A DNA stretch of 64,000 nucleotides, taken from NCBI GenBank assembly GCA_030849965.1, contig JAVDKL010000002.1, forward strand, positions 620,001 to 684,000, written 5' to 3'. Source of the DNA: Schauerella fraxinea (lineage in GTDB: Bacteria; Pseudomonadota; Gammaproteobacteria; Burkholderiales; Burkholderiaceae_B). This document shows, in pieces, positions 27,381 to 36,168 of this stretch. Every line of letters starts with the position of its first letter. The first letter of the stretch is position 1. The notes beneath the pieces are model-generated. The model did no database searches. It had not been told where the DNA came from and saw only the letters and a program-made list of their open reading frames with translations. The position numbers were made by a program, and so were the translations under genes.

Positions 27381-28562
27381 TCAATAAATTTCAAACAGGC
27401 CCGCCGCGCCCATGCCGCCGCCCACGCACATGGTGACGACGGCGTAACGGGCGCCGCGGCGGCGACCTTCGATCAACACGTGGCCGGCCAGGCGAGCGCC
27501 GGTGACGCCAAACGGATGGCCCAACGCAATCGCGCCGCCATCGACATTCAATTTTTCGGGGTCGATGCCCAGCTTCTGCTGGCAATACAGCGCCTGTGAG
27601 GCGAACGCCTCGTTCAATTCCCACAGGTCGATGTCGTCGATTTTCAGGCCGTGGCGCGCGAGCAATTTGGGTACCGCATACACCGGGCCGATGCCCATTT
27701 CGTCAGGCTCGCAGCCGGCGATCGCCATGCCGCGGAAAGCGCCCAGCGGCGTCAGATTGGCACGGGCAGCGTCGGCTGCTTCCATCAACACGCATGCGGC
27801 AGCGCCATCGGAGAGCTGCGACGCATTGCCGGCGGTCACGAACTGATCCGGCCCGCGTACCGGCGCGAGTTTGGCCAGTGCGTCGTAAGTGGTGCCCGGG
27901 CGATTGCAGGTATCGGCCGACACGGTAACTTCGTGCTCTGTCACGGCACCGGTCGCCTTGTCGGTAACGGCCATCGTGGTCGTGCAGGCGACGAGCTCGT
28001 CGCGGTAGCGGCCGGCGCTCTGCGCGGCTTCCGTGCGCTGCTGGCTCTGGGCGGCAAAGCGATCCTGCGCCTCGCGGCTGATGCCGTAGCGCGCGGCCAC
28101 GATATCGGCGGTTTCGATCATCGGCATATAAAGCGCTGGAAGGTGTTCGGCGATCCAGGGGTCGATACCCGACTGCGCATCGTCGCGCGTGCGGATGTGC
28201 GAAATGCACTCGACGCCGCCCGCGATCATGGCCGACGCACCATGCGCGACGATATGGCCGGCAGCATTCGCGATGGCCTGCAGACCCGAGGCGCAGTAGC
28301 GATTGACGGTTGTGCCGCCGATGCTTACCGGCAGACCCGCGCGGATCACGGCTTGGCGCCCGATATTGCGGCCCGTGGAACCTTCCGGATAACCGCAGCC
28401 GATCACGGCGTCCTCGATCAGGGCAGGGTCGATGCCTGCGCGCTTGACCGCTTCGCGCACGGCGAAGGCAGCCAAGGTGGGGCCGGGCGTGAGATTGAAC
28501 TCACCGCGATGTGCCTTGGTGATGGGCGTGCGGGCGGTGGCGACGATAACGGCTTCGCGCAT
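27381..28562 (-). CDS. acetyl-CoA acyltransferase (thiolase)
   Basis: Cleaves 3-ketoacyl-CoA with CoA, the last beta-oxidation step. The 393-residue length is normal. Nucleophile Cys90 is in [12 protein letters not shown], His349 in [16 protein letters not shown] and the second Cys (about 379) in [16 protein letters not shown]. It sits between the 3-hydroxyacyl-CoA dehydrogenase (14 bases upstream) and the dehydrogenase pair, so it is clearly in the operon. Confidence 0.94.
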   Translation of the reverse strand: MREAVIVATARTPITKAHRGEFNLTPGPTLAAFAVREAVKRAGIDPALIEDAVIGCGYPEGSTGRNIGRQAVIRAGLPVSIGGTTVNRYCASGLQAIANAAGHIVAHGASAMIAGGVECISHIRTRDDAQSGIDPWIAEHLPALYMPMIETADIVAARYGISREAQDRFAAQSQQRTEAAQSAGRYRDELVACTTTMAVTDKATGAVTEHEVTVSADTCNRPGTTYDALAKLAPVRGPDQFVTAGNASQLSDGAAACVLMEAADAARANLTPLGAFRGMAIAGCEPDEMGIGPVYAVPKLLARHGLKIDDIDLWELNEAFASQALYCQQKLGIDPEKLNVDGGAIALGHPFGVTGARLAGHVLIEGRRRGARYAVVTMCVGGGMGAAGLFEIY

Positions 28563-28576
28563 GAGGCTGTTCCTGC

Positions 28577-30001
28577 TTATCTGGAGGGCGTGTTGAGGCT
28601 GGCAAACGTTGCATCACGCTTGGCCAGTTCCAGCAACAATGGCGAGGCGCGCCAAAAGCGCGGATCTTCGTCGGCGAACGATTCGATGTCGGCGAGCACC
28701 TGCTTTACGCCTACCGTATCTGCGTAGAACAACGGTCCGCCGCGATCGCGCGGAAAACCGTAGCCGGCGAGAAACACCGCATCCACATCGGACGGCCGCA
28801 GCGCAATCCCGTCGTGCAACACGTTGGCGGCTTCGTTGATCATGGCCGCCATGTAGCGCCGCATGATCTGACCGGCCGTGAAGTTGCGCGGCGTAACGCC
28901 AGCGCGTGTGCGCTCGGCATCCACCACGGTCAACACATCGGGGTCATGCGTGCCGGTACGTGCGCCTTCCGCGTACCGATAAAAGCCACGGCCCGTCTTC
29001 TGGCCAAACCAGCCTTGCTCGCACAGCCGATCGGCAATCTCCACATATCGCGCTTGCGGATCGCGCGTGGGAGCTCGCCGTTTGCGCGTGGCCCAGCCGA
29101 TGTCGCCACCGGCCAGATCCACCACTTGATAAGGACCCATGGGATAACCGAATGCCCGTACCGCGTCATCGATGTCGTACGGTGAGGCGCCGTCTTCCAT
29201 CATCAGGTCAGCCGCGTGACGGTAGGCCGCCAGAATGCGATTGCCGATGAAACCATCGCAGACGCCCGCGCGTACCGGCGTTTTGCGTAGCCGCTTGGCG
29301 AGCGCGAAGCCCGTGGCTACGGCGGTGGGCGACGTCTGCGCGGCGACCACGACCTCCAGCAGCTTCATGATGTTGGCCGGCGAAAAGAAGTGCAGGCCGA
29401 GCACGTCGGCGGGGCGGCCGGTGGCCTGCGCAATGCGATCGATGTCCAGATAGGACGTATTGGTGGCCAGAATCGCGCCAGGCTTGGCAAATCTGTCGAT
29501 CTGTTTGAACACCTCGGCCTTGACCGCCAGATCTTCAAACACAGCCTCCACGATCAGATCGGCGTTAGACAGGGCGGCATAGGCCGTCGCACCCTTGAAA
29601 TGCGCCATTCGGTCTTTTTTCTCGGCCGGCGTCATCCGGTCGCGCACGATCAGGCGGTCGTACACCGCCTCGACCCGCCCACGGCCGCGAGCCAAGGCGG
29701 CATCGTCCTGCTCCACCATTACCACGTGAAGGCCCGCATCGAGCATCGCCACGGCGATGCCGGCGCCCATGGTGCCGCCGCCGATGATGCCGGTATGAGT
29801 GAGGGGGCGGGCGGTCGCCTGCCGGATTTCGGGCACGTCAGCGGCCGCGCTCAAAGCGTGGTCGGCGTAGTCGCGCGCCGCCTGCACGGCGTCGGACACG
29901 GGAACGGCAGCCGCTTCGACTTTCTGGCCATTGCGATCGGCGTGTGCCGTCGCATCGGACTGGTCGGGCGTGTTGGATCGCGCAGAAGCGATAGTCGCCA
30001 T
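28577..30001 (-). CDS. 3-hydroxyacyl-CoA dehydrogenase, FadB/PimF-like but without the hydratase domain
   Basis: NAD-dependent 3-hydroxyacyl-CoA dehydrogenase. The 474-residue protein has a Rossmann motif [13 protein letters not shown] at residues 71-83, the catalytic [15 protein letters not shown] block and two C-terminal 3HCDH domains. Bifunctional FadB/FadJ/PimF proteins have about 300 residues of crotonase fold before this point. Here only about 65 residues of polar, Ala-rich sequence precede it, including the remnant-like linker [20 protein letters not shown]. The start at 30001 has GGAGA upstream; ATG-like starts up to 30046 add nothing recognisable. First gene of the operon, divergent from a LysR regulator. 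Confidence 0.88.
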   Translation of the reverse strand: MATIASARSNTPDQSDATAHADRNGQKVEAAAVPVSDAVQAARDYADHALSAAADVPEIRQATARPLTHTGIIGGGTMGAGIAVAMLDAGLHVVMVEQDDAALARGRGRVEAVYDRLIVRDRMTPAEKKDRMAHFKGATAYAALSNADLIVEAVFEDLAVKAEVFKQIDRFAKPGAILATNTSYLDIDRIAQATGRPADVLGLHFFSPANIMKLLEVVVAAQTSPTAVATGFALAKRLRKTPVRAGVCDGFIGNRILAAYRHAADLMMEDGASPYDIDDAVRAFGYPMGPYQVVDLAGGDIGWATRKRRAPTRDPQARYVEIADRLCEQGWFGQKTGRGFYRYAEGARTGTHDPDVLTVVDAERTRAGVTPRNFTAGQIMRRYMAAMINEAANVLHDGIALRPSDVDAVFLAGYGFPRDRGGPLFYADTVGVKQVLADIESFADEDPRFWRASPLLLELAKRDATFASLNTPSR

Positions 30002-30073
30002 AGGTGAGAGTCTCCAATTGCGGATCGTGTTGACCCGTCTTGTCATCCCGCATTCTTGACCAGCAAAGGAGTC

Positions 30074-30126
30074 TTGACAATGGCATCAATGGTTGACATA
30101 CCGTATAAGAAATTTTGACAATGGCA
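30074..30126. promoter_or_regulatory. direct repeats in the LysR/beta-oxidation divergent region
   Basis: TTGACAATGGCA occurs at 30074-30085 and 30115-30126, 41 bases apart, with a third TTGACA at 30093-30098 and TATAAG at 30104-30109. The region lies between the divergent dehydrogenase and LysR genes and probably holds both promoters and the LysR site. Which hexamers are used cannot be settled by eye. Confidence 0.45.
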
Positions 30127-30128
30127 GC

Positions 30129-31058
30129 ATGGACACGAAATCACTTACGCTGCTGGTCGATATCCTGGATGCGGGCAACCTTAGCGAGGCGGCGCGCCGC
30201 CTGAAAATGACGCGCGCCAATGTCAGCTATCACTTGAATCAGCTTGAGCGGTCGGTAGGCATGCAATTGGTGCGTCGAACGACACGGCGTGTGGAACCCA
30301 CCGAGATCGGCCTGAAGCTCTATCAGCATGGGCGCAGCATTCGCGACGAGCTGGCCGCCGCGCGAGAGTCTGTTGAGACGCTCGGCAAAACCCCGCAAGG
30401 CCGGGTGCGGCTGAGTGTGCCCAGCGGCTATGGGCAGTTCGTGATGTCGCCCTGGCTGCTTGAGTTCAAGCGCCTTTATCCCGACATCGTGCTGGATGTG
30501 CTGTTTGAGAATAGCGTGGACGACCTGCTGCGCGATGAAGTGGATATTGCCGTGCGCATCATGTCCGAGCCGCCGCAAACCTTGGTGGCGCGTGAGTTAG
30601 GTGCCGTGCGCTACGTGGCCTGCGTGTCGCGGGCTTATGCGCAGACCAATCCGCTGCCTGAGCAACCCGAGGATCTCACGCGCATGCGCGTGGTGAGCGC
30701 CGCCGTGATTGGCCGGCCGTTGCGGCTATCGGTATATCAGGGCGATAAGCGGCAATACGTGATTCTGGAACCCACGGTGGTATCGCGAAATTATCCCTTC
30801 CTCAGAGATGCGATATTGGCGGGATTGGGCGTGGGTGTGGTGCCGGATTATGTCGTGCACGACGATATTGCACGGGGGGAGGTCTTGACCGTGCTCGATC
30901 CCTGGCGCCTGAGTATTTACGGCCGCAGCATGTACATGCTGTATATGCCAAACCGACATCACCCACGCGCGATTTCGACTTTGATCGAGTTCGTCCTGGC
31001 GAAAGCCCATGCCGATCACGGCGCCGAGGCGGGACTGCTGCCGGCAGGAAGAAAGTAA
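30129..31058 (+). CDS. LysR-family transcriptional regulator
   Basis: The 309-residue protein has an N-terminal winged helix (residues 1-60; GNLSEAARRLKMTRANVSYH is the helix-turn-helix) and a LysR substrate domain (about 90-295, GRVRLSVPSGYGQFVMSPWL). The ATG at 30129 gives the standard MDTKSLTLLVDIL start. Divergent from the pimelate-like operon, it is the likely regulator of that operon, responding to an acyl-CoA or acid not identifiable here. Confidence 0.92.
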   Translation: MDTKSLTLLVDILDAGNLSEAARRLKMTRANVSYHLNQLERSVGMQLVRRTTRRVEPTEIGLKLYQHGRSIRDELAAARESVETLGKTPQGRVRLSVPSGYGQFVMSPWLLEFKRLYPDIVLDVLFENSVDDLLRDEVDIAVRIMSEPPQTLVARELGAVRYVACVSRAYAQTNPLPEQPEDLTRMRVVSAAVIGRPLRLSVYQGDKRQYVILEPTVVSRNYPFLRDAILAGLGVGVVPDYVVHDDIARGEVLTVLDPWRLSIYGRSMYMLYMPNRHHPRAISTLIEFVLAKAHADHGAEAGLLPAGRK

Positions 31059-31076
31059 ACGCATCGCCGCAGAAAG

Positions 31077-31108
31077 CAAAAAAGGCTAACGCATGACACG
31101 TTAGCCTT
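31077..31108. terminator. terminator between LysR and tRNA-Thr
   Basis: AAGGCTAACG (31082-31091) pairs with CGTTAGCCTT (31099-31108). On the minus strand it is followed by a run of Ts, so it suits the tRNA-Thr transcript; it may also stop LysR transcription. Confidence 0.82.
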
Positions 31109-31221
31109 GATGCTTGATTCTGGATTTGATCCGGAATCGGAACTTCGCTGCATTACACCGGTTGCTGTGGCTGTATGCGGTCTGAAAGACGCATCCCGAA
31201 GGACATACAACCGAAGGCAAC

Positions 31222-31297
31222 TGGTGCCGGTGAAAGGAATCGAACCCTCGACCTTTTCATTACGAATGAACTGCTCTACCGACTGAGCTACACCGGC
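31222..31297 (-). tRNA. tRNA-Thr (CGT)
   Basis: A 76-base cloverleaf with encoded CCA. The acceptor stem is GCCGGTG/CACCGGC, the T-loop TTCGATT, and the anticodon loop TTCGTAA gives CGT (codon ACG). A -10-like TAGAAT lies at 31308-31313 on the minus strand. Confidence 0.96.
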
Positions 31298-31505
31298 GAA
31301 GAACGAAATTCTAGCACGACTTTTTGATGTTGTGCATCCAGGGCGCCGCATTTTGTACAGAAGGGGATTTTCGGTATGTGCGGTGTGGATCTGACGCCTC
31401 AGGCGACGCGCTTTAAGGTTGCCCGGCCGCTCCCGCATTGAGGGTTCTGTCATGCAGGTATGCGGGTTGCGGCCCGCGTATGACATCTTTCATCAAGGAG
31501 CGATC

Positions 31506-31715
31506 ATGAGCGACAACGAGCAACGTGAGGCAGACCTGCGCGATAAAACCAAGCAACCTCGCCCCGAAACGCACAAAACCAATCCCGGCCCCACGCCGAG
31601 CAATTCGCAAATGAACGGCAGTGAGGAAATCATCCCTGCTGACAAAAAAGGACTGGGTTTGAAAGACGACAGTCCTCAAATGCTGAAGAAGAAAGACGGT
31701 CCCAAGCCCGTTTGA
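31506..31715 (+). CDS. small hydrophilic hypothetical protein
   Basis: A 69-residue protein that is almost entirely polar, rich in Lys, Asp, Glu, Pro and Asn, with no membrane segment or known motif. AAGGAG at 31496-31501 is well placed before the ATG, so translation is plausible. It is probably intrinsically disordered. It is convergent with the MliC-like lipoprotein gene. No function can be assigned. Confidence 0.6.
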   Translation: MSDNEQREADLRDKTKQPRPETHKTNPGPTPSNSQMNGSEEIIPADKKGLGLKDDSPQMLKKKDGPKPV

Positions 31716-31724
31716 TCGTTGTAT

Positions 31725-31760
31725 GGGTTGACCATTACGCCTAAGGCTAGTGGTCAGCCC
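31725..31760. terminator. hairpin between convergent small genes
   Basis: GGGTTGACCA (31725-31734) pairs with TGGTCAGCCC (31751-31760) with one G-U pair and a small inner GCC/GGC stem. It probably terminates both convergent genes; T-tracts are weak. Confidence 0.5.
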
Positions 31761-31784
31761 TTACGCACAACGCTTGGGCACTCG

Positions 31785-32081
31785 CTATCGCGCCCGACAG
31801 GCCAACGGCGATCGTCCACGGGCGGTCCACGTCGCATCGTCGCCCTTGCCGCGCAGTTCATATTCCGTCGACTGATACCACATGCCGGATGCCGCTCGCT
31901 GCTGCGGGAGCAGGGCAACTTGTTTGTTGGGTAATGTGACGCGTGCCGCGGCAGGCTCGAATACCACCCACAAATACGTGCCGTCATCGCATGAATAGCT
32001 GGCGGACGGCAGATTTTGCAGATCCACCTTGCTGGCGCAGGCGGTGAGCAAACTCAGCATCAACAGGGCGGCAATACGCAT
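31785..32081 (-). CDS. MliC-like lysozyme-inhibitor lipoprotein
   Basis: A 98-residue lipoprotein. The signal is MRIAALLMLSLLTACAS with a lipobox ending at Cys15. The mature part has the C-lysozyme inhibitor pattern: SYSCDDGTYLWVVF, VTLPNKQVALLPQ, then SGMWYQSTEYELRGKGDDA and a final Cys in SPLACRAR. MliC proteins sit in the outer membrane facing the periplasm and protect peptidoglycan from host lysozyme. The assignment is by pattern and length only. Confidence 0.75.
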   Translation of the reverse strand: MRIAALLMLSLLTACASKVDLQNLPSASYSCDDGTYLWVVFEPAAARVTLPNKQVALLPQQRAASGMWYQSTEYELRGKGDDATWTARGRSPLACRAR

Positions 32082-32214
32082 AAATGATTCCGGGCGCGAG
32101 GCCGGTCCATGAAAGGTGGAAAAGCGGAGTACACAGGGTAAGAACGGCGGACGATGTCAGTTGAATAATAGCGACGCGCCGTCCGTCGCGCCAGTGCACC
32201 CCCGGGCTTTTCAA

Positions 32215-33324
32215 TCACGCTGCGCCATGCGATTCCACATACAAGGCGTATAGCGAATGGCTGCTCGCCATATACAGCCGATTTCGCTTGGGGCCGCCAA
32301 ACGCGAGATTCGCGCAACGTTCGGGCAAGCGAATAAAGCCGATGGCTTTGCCTTGCGGATTGAAGATCTTCACGCCATCCATCTCTTCGGATTTACCGGC
32401 CGGTGGAAAGGCCTGCATGCCGCCGCCAATATCCACGGCATCCGTCGCCAACGCGCCGCTATATCCCCACCCGCACCAGAGATTGCCATCGCGGTCGACC
32501 TTGATGCCGTCGAAGGCGCCCGGCCCGCCGGCATCGATCAATTTGGTCTTGTTCGACACGGTGGTGCCGTCCTCAGAAACGTCGTACGCCCACACGCTGC
32601 GGTTGGGGGTGCCTTTCCATTCCACCACATACAGTTTTTTCTCATCGGGCGAAAACGCCAACCCGTTGGGGTTAACCAAGTCTGTGATCACGGCAGTAAT
32701 CTTTCGGTCCTTAGAAATGCGATAAACATTGGTTGTGGGCTGTTCCGGTTTTGCCTTCGATCCTTCCCACTCACCATTGATGCCAAATGTGGGGTCGGTA
32801 AACCAGATGCTGTCGTCCGAACGCACCACCACGTCGTTCGGGGCATTCAGGCGCTTGCCCTCGTAACGGTCGGCCAGCACGGTGAGGCTGCCGTTTCTCT
32901 CCGTGCGCACTACGCGCCGGGTGACGGAATGCTCGCAGGTAATCAGCCGGCCCTGGCGGTCGCACACATTGCCGTTGGCATAGTTCACGCCAGTTTTGTG
33001 AACGCTGAACTTCTCCGTCTTCTCGTCGTACTTCATCAATCGATTGTTCGGGATATCGCTCAGCAGCAAGTACCCGCCTTGCTCGAAATAGGCGGGCCCC
33101 TCCGCCCATCGCATCCCGGTGCCCAATTGCTCGATCGTGCTGCTGTAAATACGATACTTGGCGAAGCTGGGATCCAGGATGAACACGTTGGGATCCGGAT
33201 AGCGCTGACTGGGCTTGAACGCGAACGATTGCGCACCGGCCAAGCCGCTCATGGCAGCCAATCCTGTGCCGGCCGCGGCCAGCAACAATTGCCGTCGCTT
33301 TCGATTGAGGTCGTTATTTTGCAT
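32215..33324 (-). CDS. SMP-30/gluconolactonase-like protein with Tat-type signal
   Basis: Six-bladed beta-propeller enzyme of the SMP-30/gluconolactonase/LRE family, usually a Ca2+- or Zn2+-dependent lactone hydrolase. The 369-residue precursor begins MQNNDLNRKRRQLLLAAAGT, a twin-arginine-like signal with cleavage near GLAGAQS. Family landmarks are WAEGPAYFEQGGYLLLSDIPNN, RLNAPNDVVVRSDDSIWFTD, NPNGLAFSPDEKKLYV and GAFDGIKVDRDGNLWC. The ATG at 33324 follows GGAGA; the frame continues 48 codons upstream without family features. Confidence 0.88.
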   Translation of the reverse strand: MQNNDLNRKRRQLLLAAAGTGLAAMSGLAGAQSFAFKPSQRYPDPNVFILDPSFAKYRIYSSTIEQLGTGMRWAEGPAYFEQGGYLLLSDIPNNRLMKYDEKTEKFSVHKTGVNYANGNVCDRQGRLITCEHSVTRRVVRTERNGSLTVLADRYEGKRLNAPNDVVVRSDDSIWFTDPTFGINGEWEGSKAKPEQPTTNVYRISKDRKITAVITDLVNPNGLAFSPDEKKLYVVEWKGTPNRSVWAYDVSEDGTTVSNKTKLIDAGGPGAFDGIKVDRDGNLWCGWGYSGALATDAVDIGGGMQAFPPAGKSEEMDGVKIFNPQGKAIGFIRLPERCANLAFGGPKRNRLYMASSHSLYALYVESHGAA

Positions 33325-33675
33325 TGCATGTCTCCGTGTTGAATGAGGCTCAAGCCGTAACGCTCGAGCTCGCCAAGTCGAGCCTGGCAATCTTCTAAAA
33401 CAATACGGCGCAACCGCTGCCGCGCTACGCCCGGGGGTGGGATTGCAGAGACGATATGCCAGAATCACCGAGATCGCCTAGTGCAACGCACTTTGGCGAT
33501 TCTTTCGCGAGGTTGACCGAATCTGAGAGAAGCGTGACACCGGGCCCAAGCCGACGGCCCTACCTTACGTATCAAAGCGCATCGCATTCCTTCAGTGGCG
33601 AGATCCTTTGCGAGAATCGTTTAGCGTGCCGATTGAACAATGTATTGGGTGAGCGGGTGACGGTGTGGAGATTTC
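33325..33675. other. intergenic region between SMP-30 and hypothetical secreted protein
   Basis: About 350 bases between divergent genes. Short open frames are present but have no ribosome-binding site or recognisable sequence. Both promoters should lie here; no convincing -35/-10 pair was identified. Confidence 0.5.
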
Positions 33676-34425
33676 GTGATTCGATGGCTTAGGGTCGGTG
33701 TTTGCGCATTTGCCAGCGGCTTTGCACTGATGGCGCAAAGCGCAGGCGGTGTGTCACCCATCGGTGTGTCAACCATCGGCGGGGCAGACGATGTCGGTCA
33801 CCCGTCTGAAATGGTGTTACGCAAGATTGTGCTGGGCGATGCCACTTACGCGATACCTGCCGCGTTTTTCGATCCTCCGTCCGCGACGGGGCAGCGTCGA
33901 CCGAGAGCGGTAGTGTTTCGCGCCTACTTGCCGAACCTGATTCCACTGACTGGCAAGAATTACGATGCGCTAACGGCGCGTTCTTCCGACCCGCAGCGTG
34001 TATCGATTCTTGTGCAGGAGCGACTTCGCAGCGCACCGCCGGGAAGCACGAATGCACTAACGGCTGCATATCGCGTGGCGATCAATGCACCGCTACCGGG
34101 AGAAAACGGTTCCACGCCAGAGGTGAGCGTCGGTCCTGGGCCTGATGGCCTCAAGTCGATCCGCTCGAGCGTGAGCCGCCATCGTGTCATGCCGCAGGAG
34201 TTGTTTATTGAGGGCAACCCAGACCGCCTCGAAACGGTCGTGATTTGTTTCGTGTACGACAAGATAAATGTGCCGTACCCCTCATGCACGATGACGTTTG
34301 CGCATAAGGATGCCACTTTCAGCATCACGACAAATCGGCAGTATCTCAATGACTGGCGCACCATACGCGAGCGCGTTCTTGCACTGTTTGAGCGCTACGA
34401 GATTCGAATGCAGAAAACGCCCTGA
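33676..34425 (+). CDS. hypothetical secreted protein
   Basis: A 249-residue protein starting at GTG 33676, with TGTGGAG five bases upstream. Residues 1-23 form a signal peptide (GVCAFASGFALMAQSAGG). The mature part contains KIVLGDATYAIPAAFFDPP, VVFRAYLPNLIPLTGKNYDA and a late pair of cysteines in VICFVYDKINVPYPSCTMTF that could be disulfide-linked. No family was recognised. It is monocistronic, followed by a terminator and tRNA-Asn on the other strand. Confidence 0.75.
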   Translation: MIRWLRVGVCAFASGFALMAQSAGGVSPIGVSTIGGADDVGHPSEMVLRKIVLGDATYAIPAAFFDPPSATGQRRPRAVVFRAYLPNLIPLTGKNYDALTARSSDPQRVSILVQERLRSAPPGSTNALTAAYRVAINAPLPGENGSTPEVSVGPGPDGLKSIRSSVSRHRVMPQELFIEGNPDRLETVVICFVYDKINVPYPSCTMTFAHKDATFSITTNRQYLNDWRTIRERVLALFERYEIRMQKTP

Positions 34426-34643
34426 TGCTGTCGAGCATCAAGACAAGCAGCATTCCCGTCACAGGAAATAACGTTGAACGACGTCGAGTATTGCTCTGGG
34501 GCCGAGAGGGCGGCGACGATCGCGCAACACAATCCCGCCTACATGATCGCGTCGCCTGCCGGCGGACAGCTCTTCTCGTAAGTGGCGTTTCGCGATGTTG
34601 TCTGCCGATCTGGAAAACCCGCGATGTGCCTGACGCAGCAAAT

Positions 34644-34670
34644 AAAAAAGCCACCTTGCGGTGGCTTTTT
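34644..34670. terminator. terminator downstream of tRNA-Asn
   Basis: AGCCACC (34649-34655) pairs with GGTGGCT (34660-34666), flanked by A- and T-tracts on both sides, so it can work for tRNA-Asn on the minus strand and for the hypothetical secreted gene on the plus strand. Confidence 0.9.
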
Positions 34671-34716
34671 CAATTTTGCTGCATATGGTATTGCAGCGTC
34701 GACGCATTAGAGAGAT

Positions 34717-34792
34717 TGGCTCCCCGAGCTGGGCTCGAACCAGCGACCTGCGGATTAACAGTCCGTCGCTCTACCAACTGAGCTATCAGGGA
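34717..34792 (-). tRNA. tRNA-Asn (GTT)
   Basis: A 76-base cloverleaf with encoded CCA. The acceptor is TCCCTGA/TCGGGGA with one G-U pair. The anticodon loop CTGTTAA gives GTT (codons AAC/AAT). A TATAGT -10 element lies at 34810-34815 on the minus strand. Confidence 0.97.
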
Positions 34793-34875
34793 ACTGCGTC
34801 GAGAACGAAACTATAACACGATCTTTTTGAGGAATGCAAATGGGGTAGGCGAAAATGGTTCAGCGCGAATTAAAT

Positions 34876-34893
34876 GATATGTAATAACATAAC
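34876..34893 (+). promoter_or_regulatory. Zur-box-like palindrome upstream of COG0523 GTPases
   Basis: GATATGTAA-TAACATAAC is an 18-base near-palindrome (seven of nine positions symmetric) in an AT-rich patch 25 bases before the GTPase start. It resembles the published proteobacterial Zur operator with its ATGTTATA/TATAACAT core. Zur control of ZigA/YciC-type GTPases is well known, so zinc-responsive repression is likely here. Confidence 0.7.
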
Positions 34894-34917
34894 GTTTTGT
34901 TCGATCAGGAGTGCCGC

Positions 34918-36162
34918 ATGACTGTCCATTTTCCGCCTGAGGCCCGCGCCGCTGATGGTGCCAAGCTCCCTGTCACCGTGTTGTCCGGCTTTTTGGGCGC
35001 GGGCAAGACGACCCTGCTCAATCACGTCTTGGCCAATCGCGAGGGCAAGCGCGTCGCTGTAATCGTCAACGATATGTCTGAGGTGAATATCGACGCCAGG
35101 TTGATTAGGGAGGGTGGCGCCGCGCTTTCTCGCGCGGATGAGAAGCTGGTTGAAATGAGCAATGGCTGTATTTGCTGCACGTTGCGTGAAGATCTTTTGC
35201 TCGAGATCCGAAAGCTGGCGGCCGAAGGTCGGTTCGACTATTTATTGATCGAATCGAGCGGGATCTCCGAGCCTTTGCCCGTGGCCGAGACGTTCACATT
35301 CGAGGACGAGGCGGGGCGTGCGCTCTCGGATGTTGCGCGTTTGGACACCATGGTCACGGTAGTGGACGCGTACAACTTCCTGCGCGACTACGCGTCGCAA
35401 GACGCTTTGGCCGACCGAGGCGATACCGCGGGTGAGGAGGATGACCGCACCGTAGTGGATCTGTTGATCGAGCAGATCGAGTTTTGCGATGTCCTGGTGC
35501 TCAATAAAGCCGATCTCGTCACGCCGGCGGCGTTGAGTCAACTCGAGGGGATGCTCAAGGCGCTCAATCCGCGGGCCGATATCGTCCATGCTCATTTTGG
35601 CGTCGTGCCGCTCGATCGCGTGCTGGACACGGGTAAGTTCGATTTCGCCGCTGCCGCCGCCGCGCCAGGCTGGATGGCGGAACTGCGCGGCGAGCACATG
35701 CCCGAAACGCAAGCCTATGGCATTTCGAGCTTTGCCTTTCGCGCCCGTCGGCCCTTTCACCCGGCGCGTTTTTGGGCGTTCATCCATCAAGAGTGGTCGG
35801 GCGTGGTGCGCTCGAAGGGATTTTTTTGGTTGGTGACACAACCTGCCTATGCCGGATCCTGGTCGCAGGCGGGAGCGGTAACCCGGCATGGGGTCGCAGG
35901 ATATTGGATGGCCGCCACGCCCTCGTCGAGTTGGCCGGATGATGAGGCATCGCGGGCGCAACGTCTCGCAGAGTGGGATCCGATCTATGGCGATCGAATG
36001 CAGGAGCTGGTGCTCATCGGCATCGACATGGATCGCGACGCATTGACCGCGGCGCTTGAAGCGTGTCTGATGACTGCGGAAGAATTAACAGGTCCGCTGG
36101 CAGCACTGGAGCGTTTGAGAGAAACCGACCCCTTTCCGAAGTGGGGCGATGACTCGGTGTAA
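34918..36162 (+). CDS. COG0523/CobW-family GTPase, ZigA-like zinc metallochaperone
   Basis: G3E GTPase thought to deliver zinc to client proteins under zinc starvation. The 414-residue protein has a P-loop [15 protein letters not shown] near residues 25-39, the metal motif [10 protein letters not shown] with CxCC at 84-87, a G3-like ESSGISEP and NKAD near 204. It ends with a CobW_C domain holding [13 protein letters not shown]. The ATG at 34918 follows CAGGAG. A Zur-like site lies upstream and a second COG0523 gene follows after six bases. Confidence 0.9.
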   Translation: MTVHFPPEARAADGAKLPVTVLSGFLGAGKTTLLNHVLANREGKRVAVIVNDMSEVNIDARLIREGGAALSRADEKLVEMSNGCICCTLREDLLLEIRKLAAEGRFDYLLIESSGISEPLPVAETFTFEDEAGRALSDVARLDTMVTVVDAYNFLRDYASQDALADRGDTAGEEDDRTVVDLLIEQIEFCDVLVLNKADLVTPAALSQLEGMLKALNPRADIVHAHFGVVPLDRVLDTGKFDFAAAAAAPGWMAELRGEHMPETQAYGISSFAFRARRPFHPARFWAFIHQEWSGVVRSKGFFWLVTQPAYAGSWSQAGAVTRHGVAGYWMAATPSSSWPDDEASRAQRLAEWDPIYGDRMQELVLIGIDMDRDALTAALEACLMTAEELTGPLAALERLRETDPFPKWGDDSV

Positions 36163-36168
36163 GGCGCG

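Noticed and set aside
31016-31486. ORF across tRNA-Thr on the minus strand (VAQSVEQFIRNEKVEGSIPF)
   Set aside because: Translation of the tRNA itself, a recurrent false annotation.
33456-33692. 78-codon ORF upstream of the hypothetical secreted protein
   Set aside because: No ribosome-binding site and no recognisable sequence; overlaps the start of the better-supported gene in another frame.
34425-34781. ORF ending in GLEPATCGLTVRRSTN
   Set aside because: Translation through tRNA-Asn; not a protein.
34876-34893. Fur box instead of Zur box
   Set aside because: The GATATGTAA/TAACATAAC halves match the Zur pattern better than the GATAATGATAATCATTATC Fur pattern, and the downstream genes are zinc-type GTPases.
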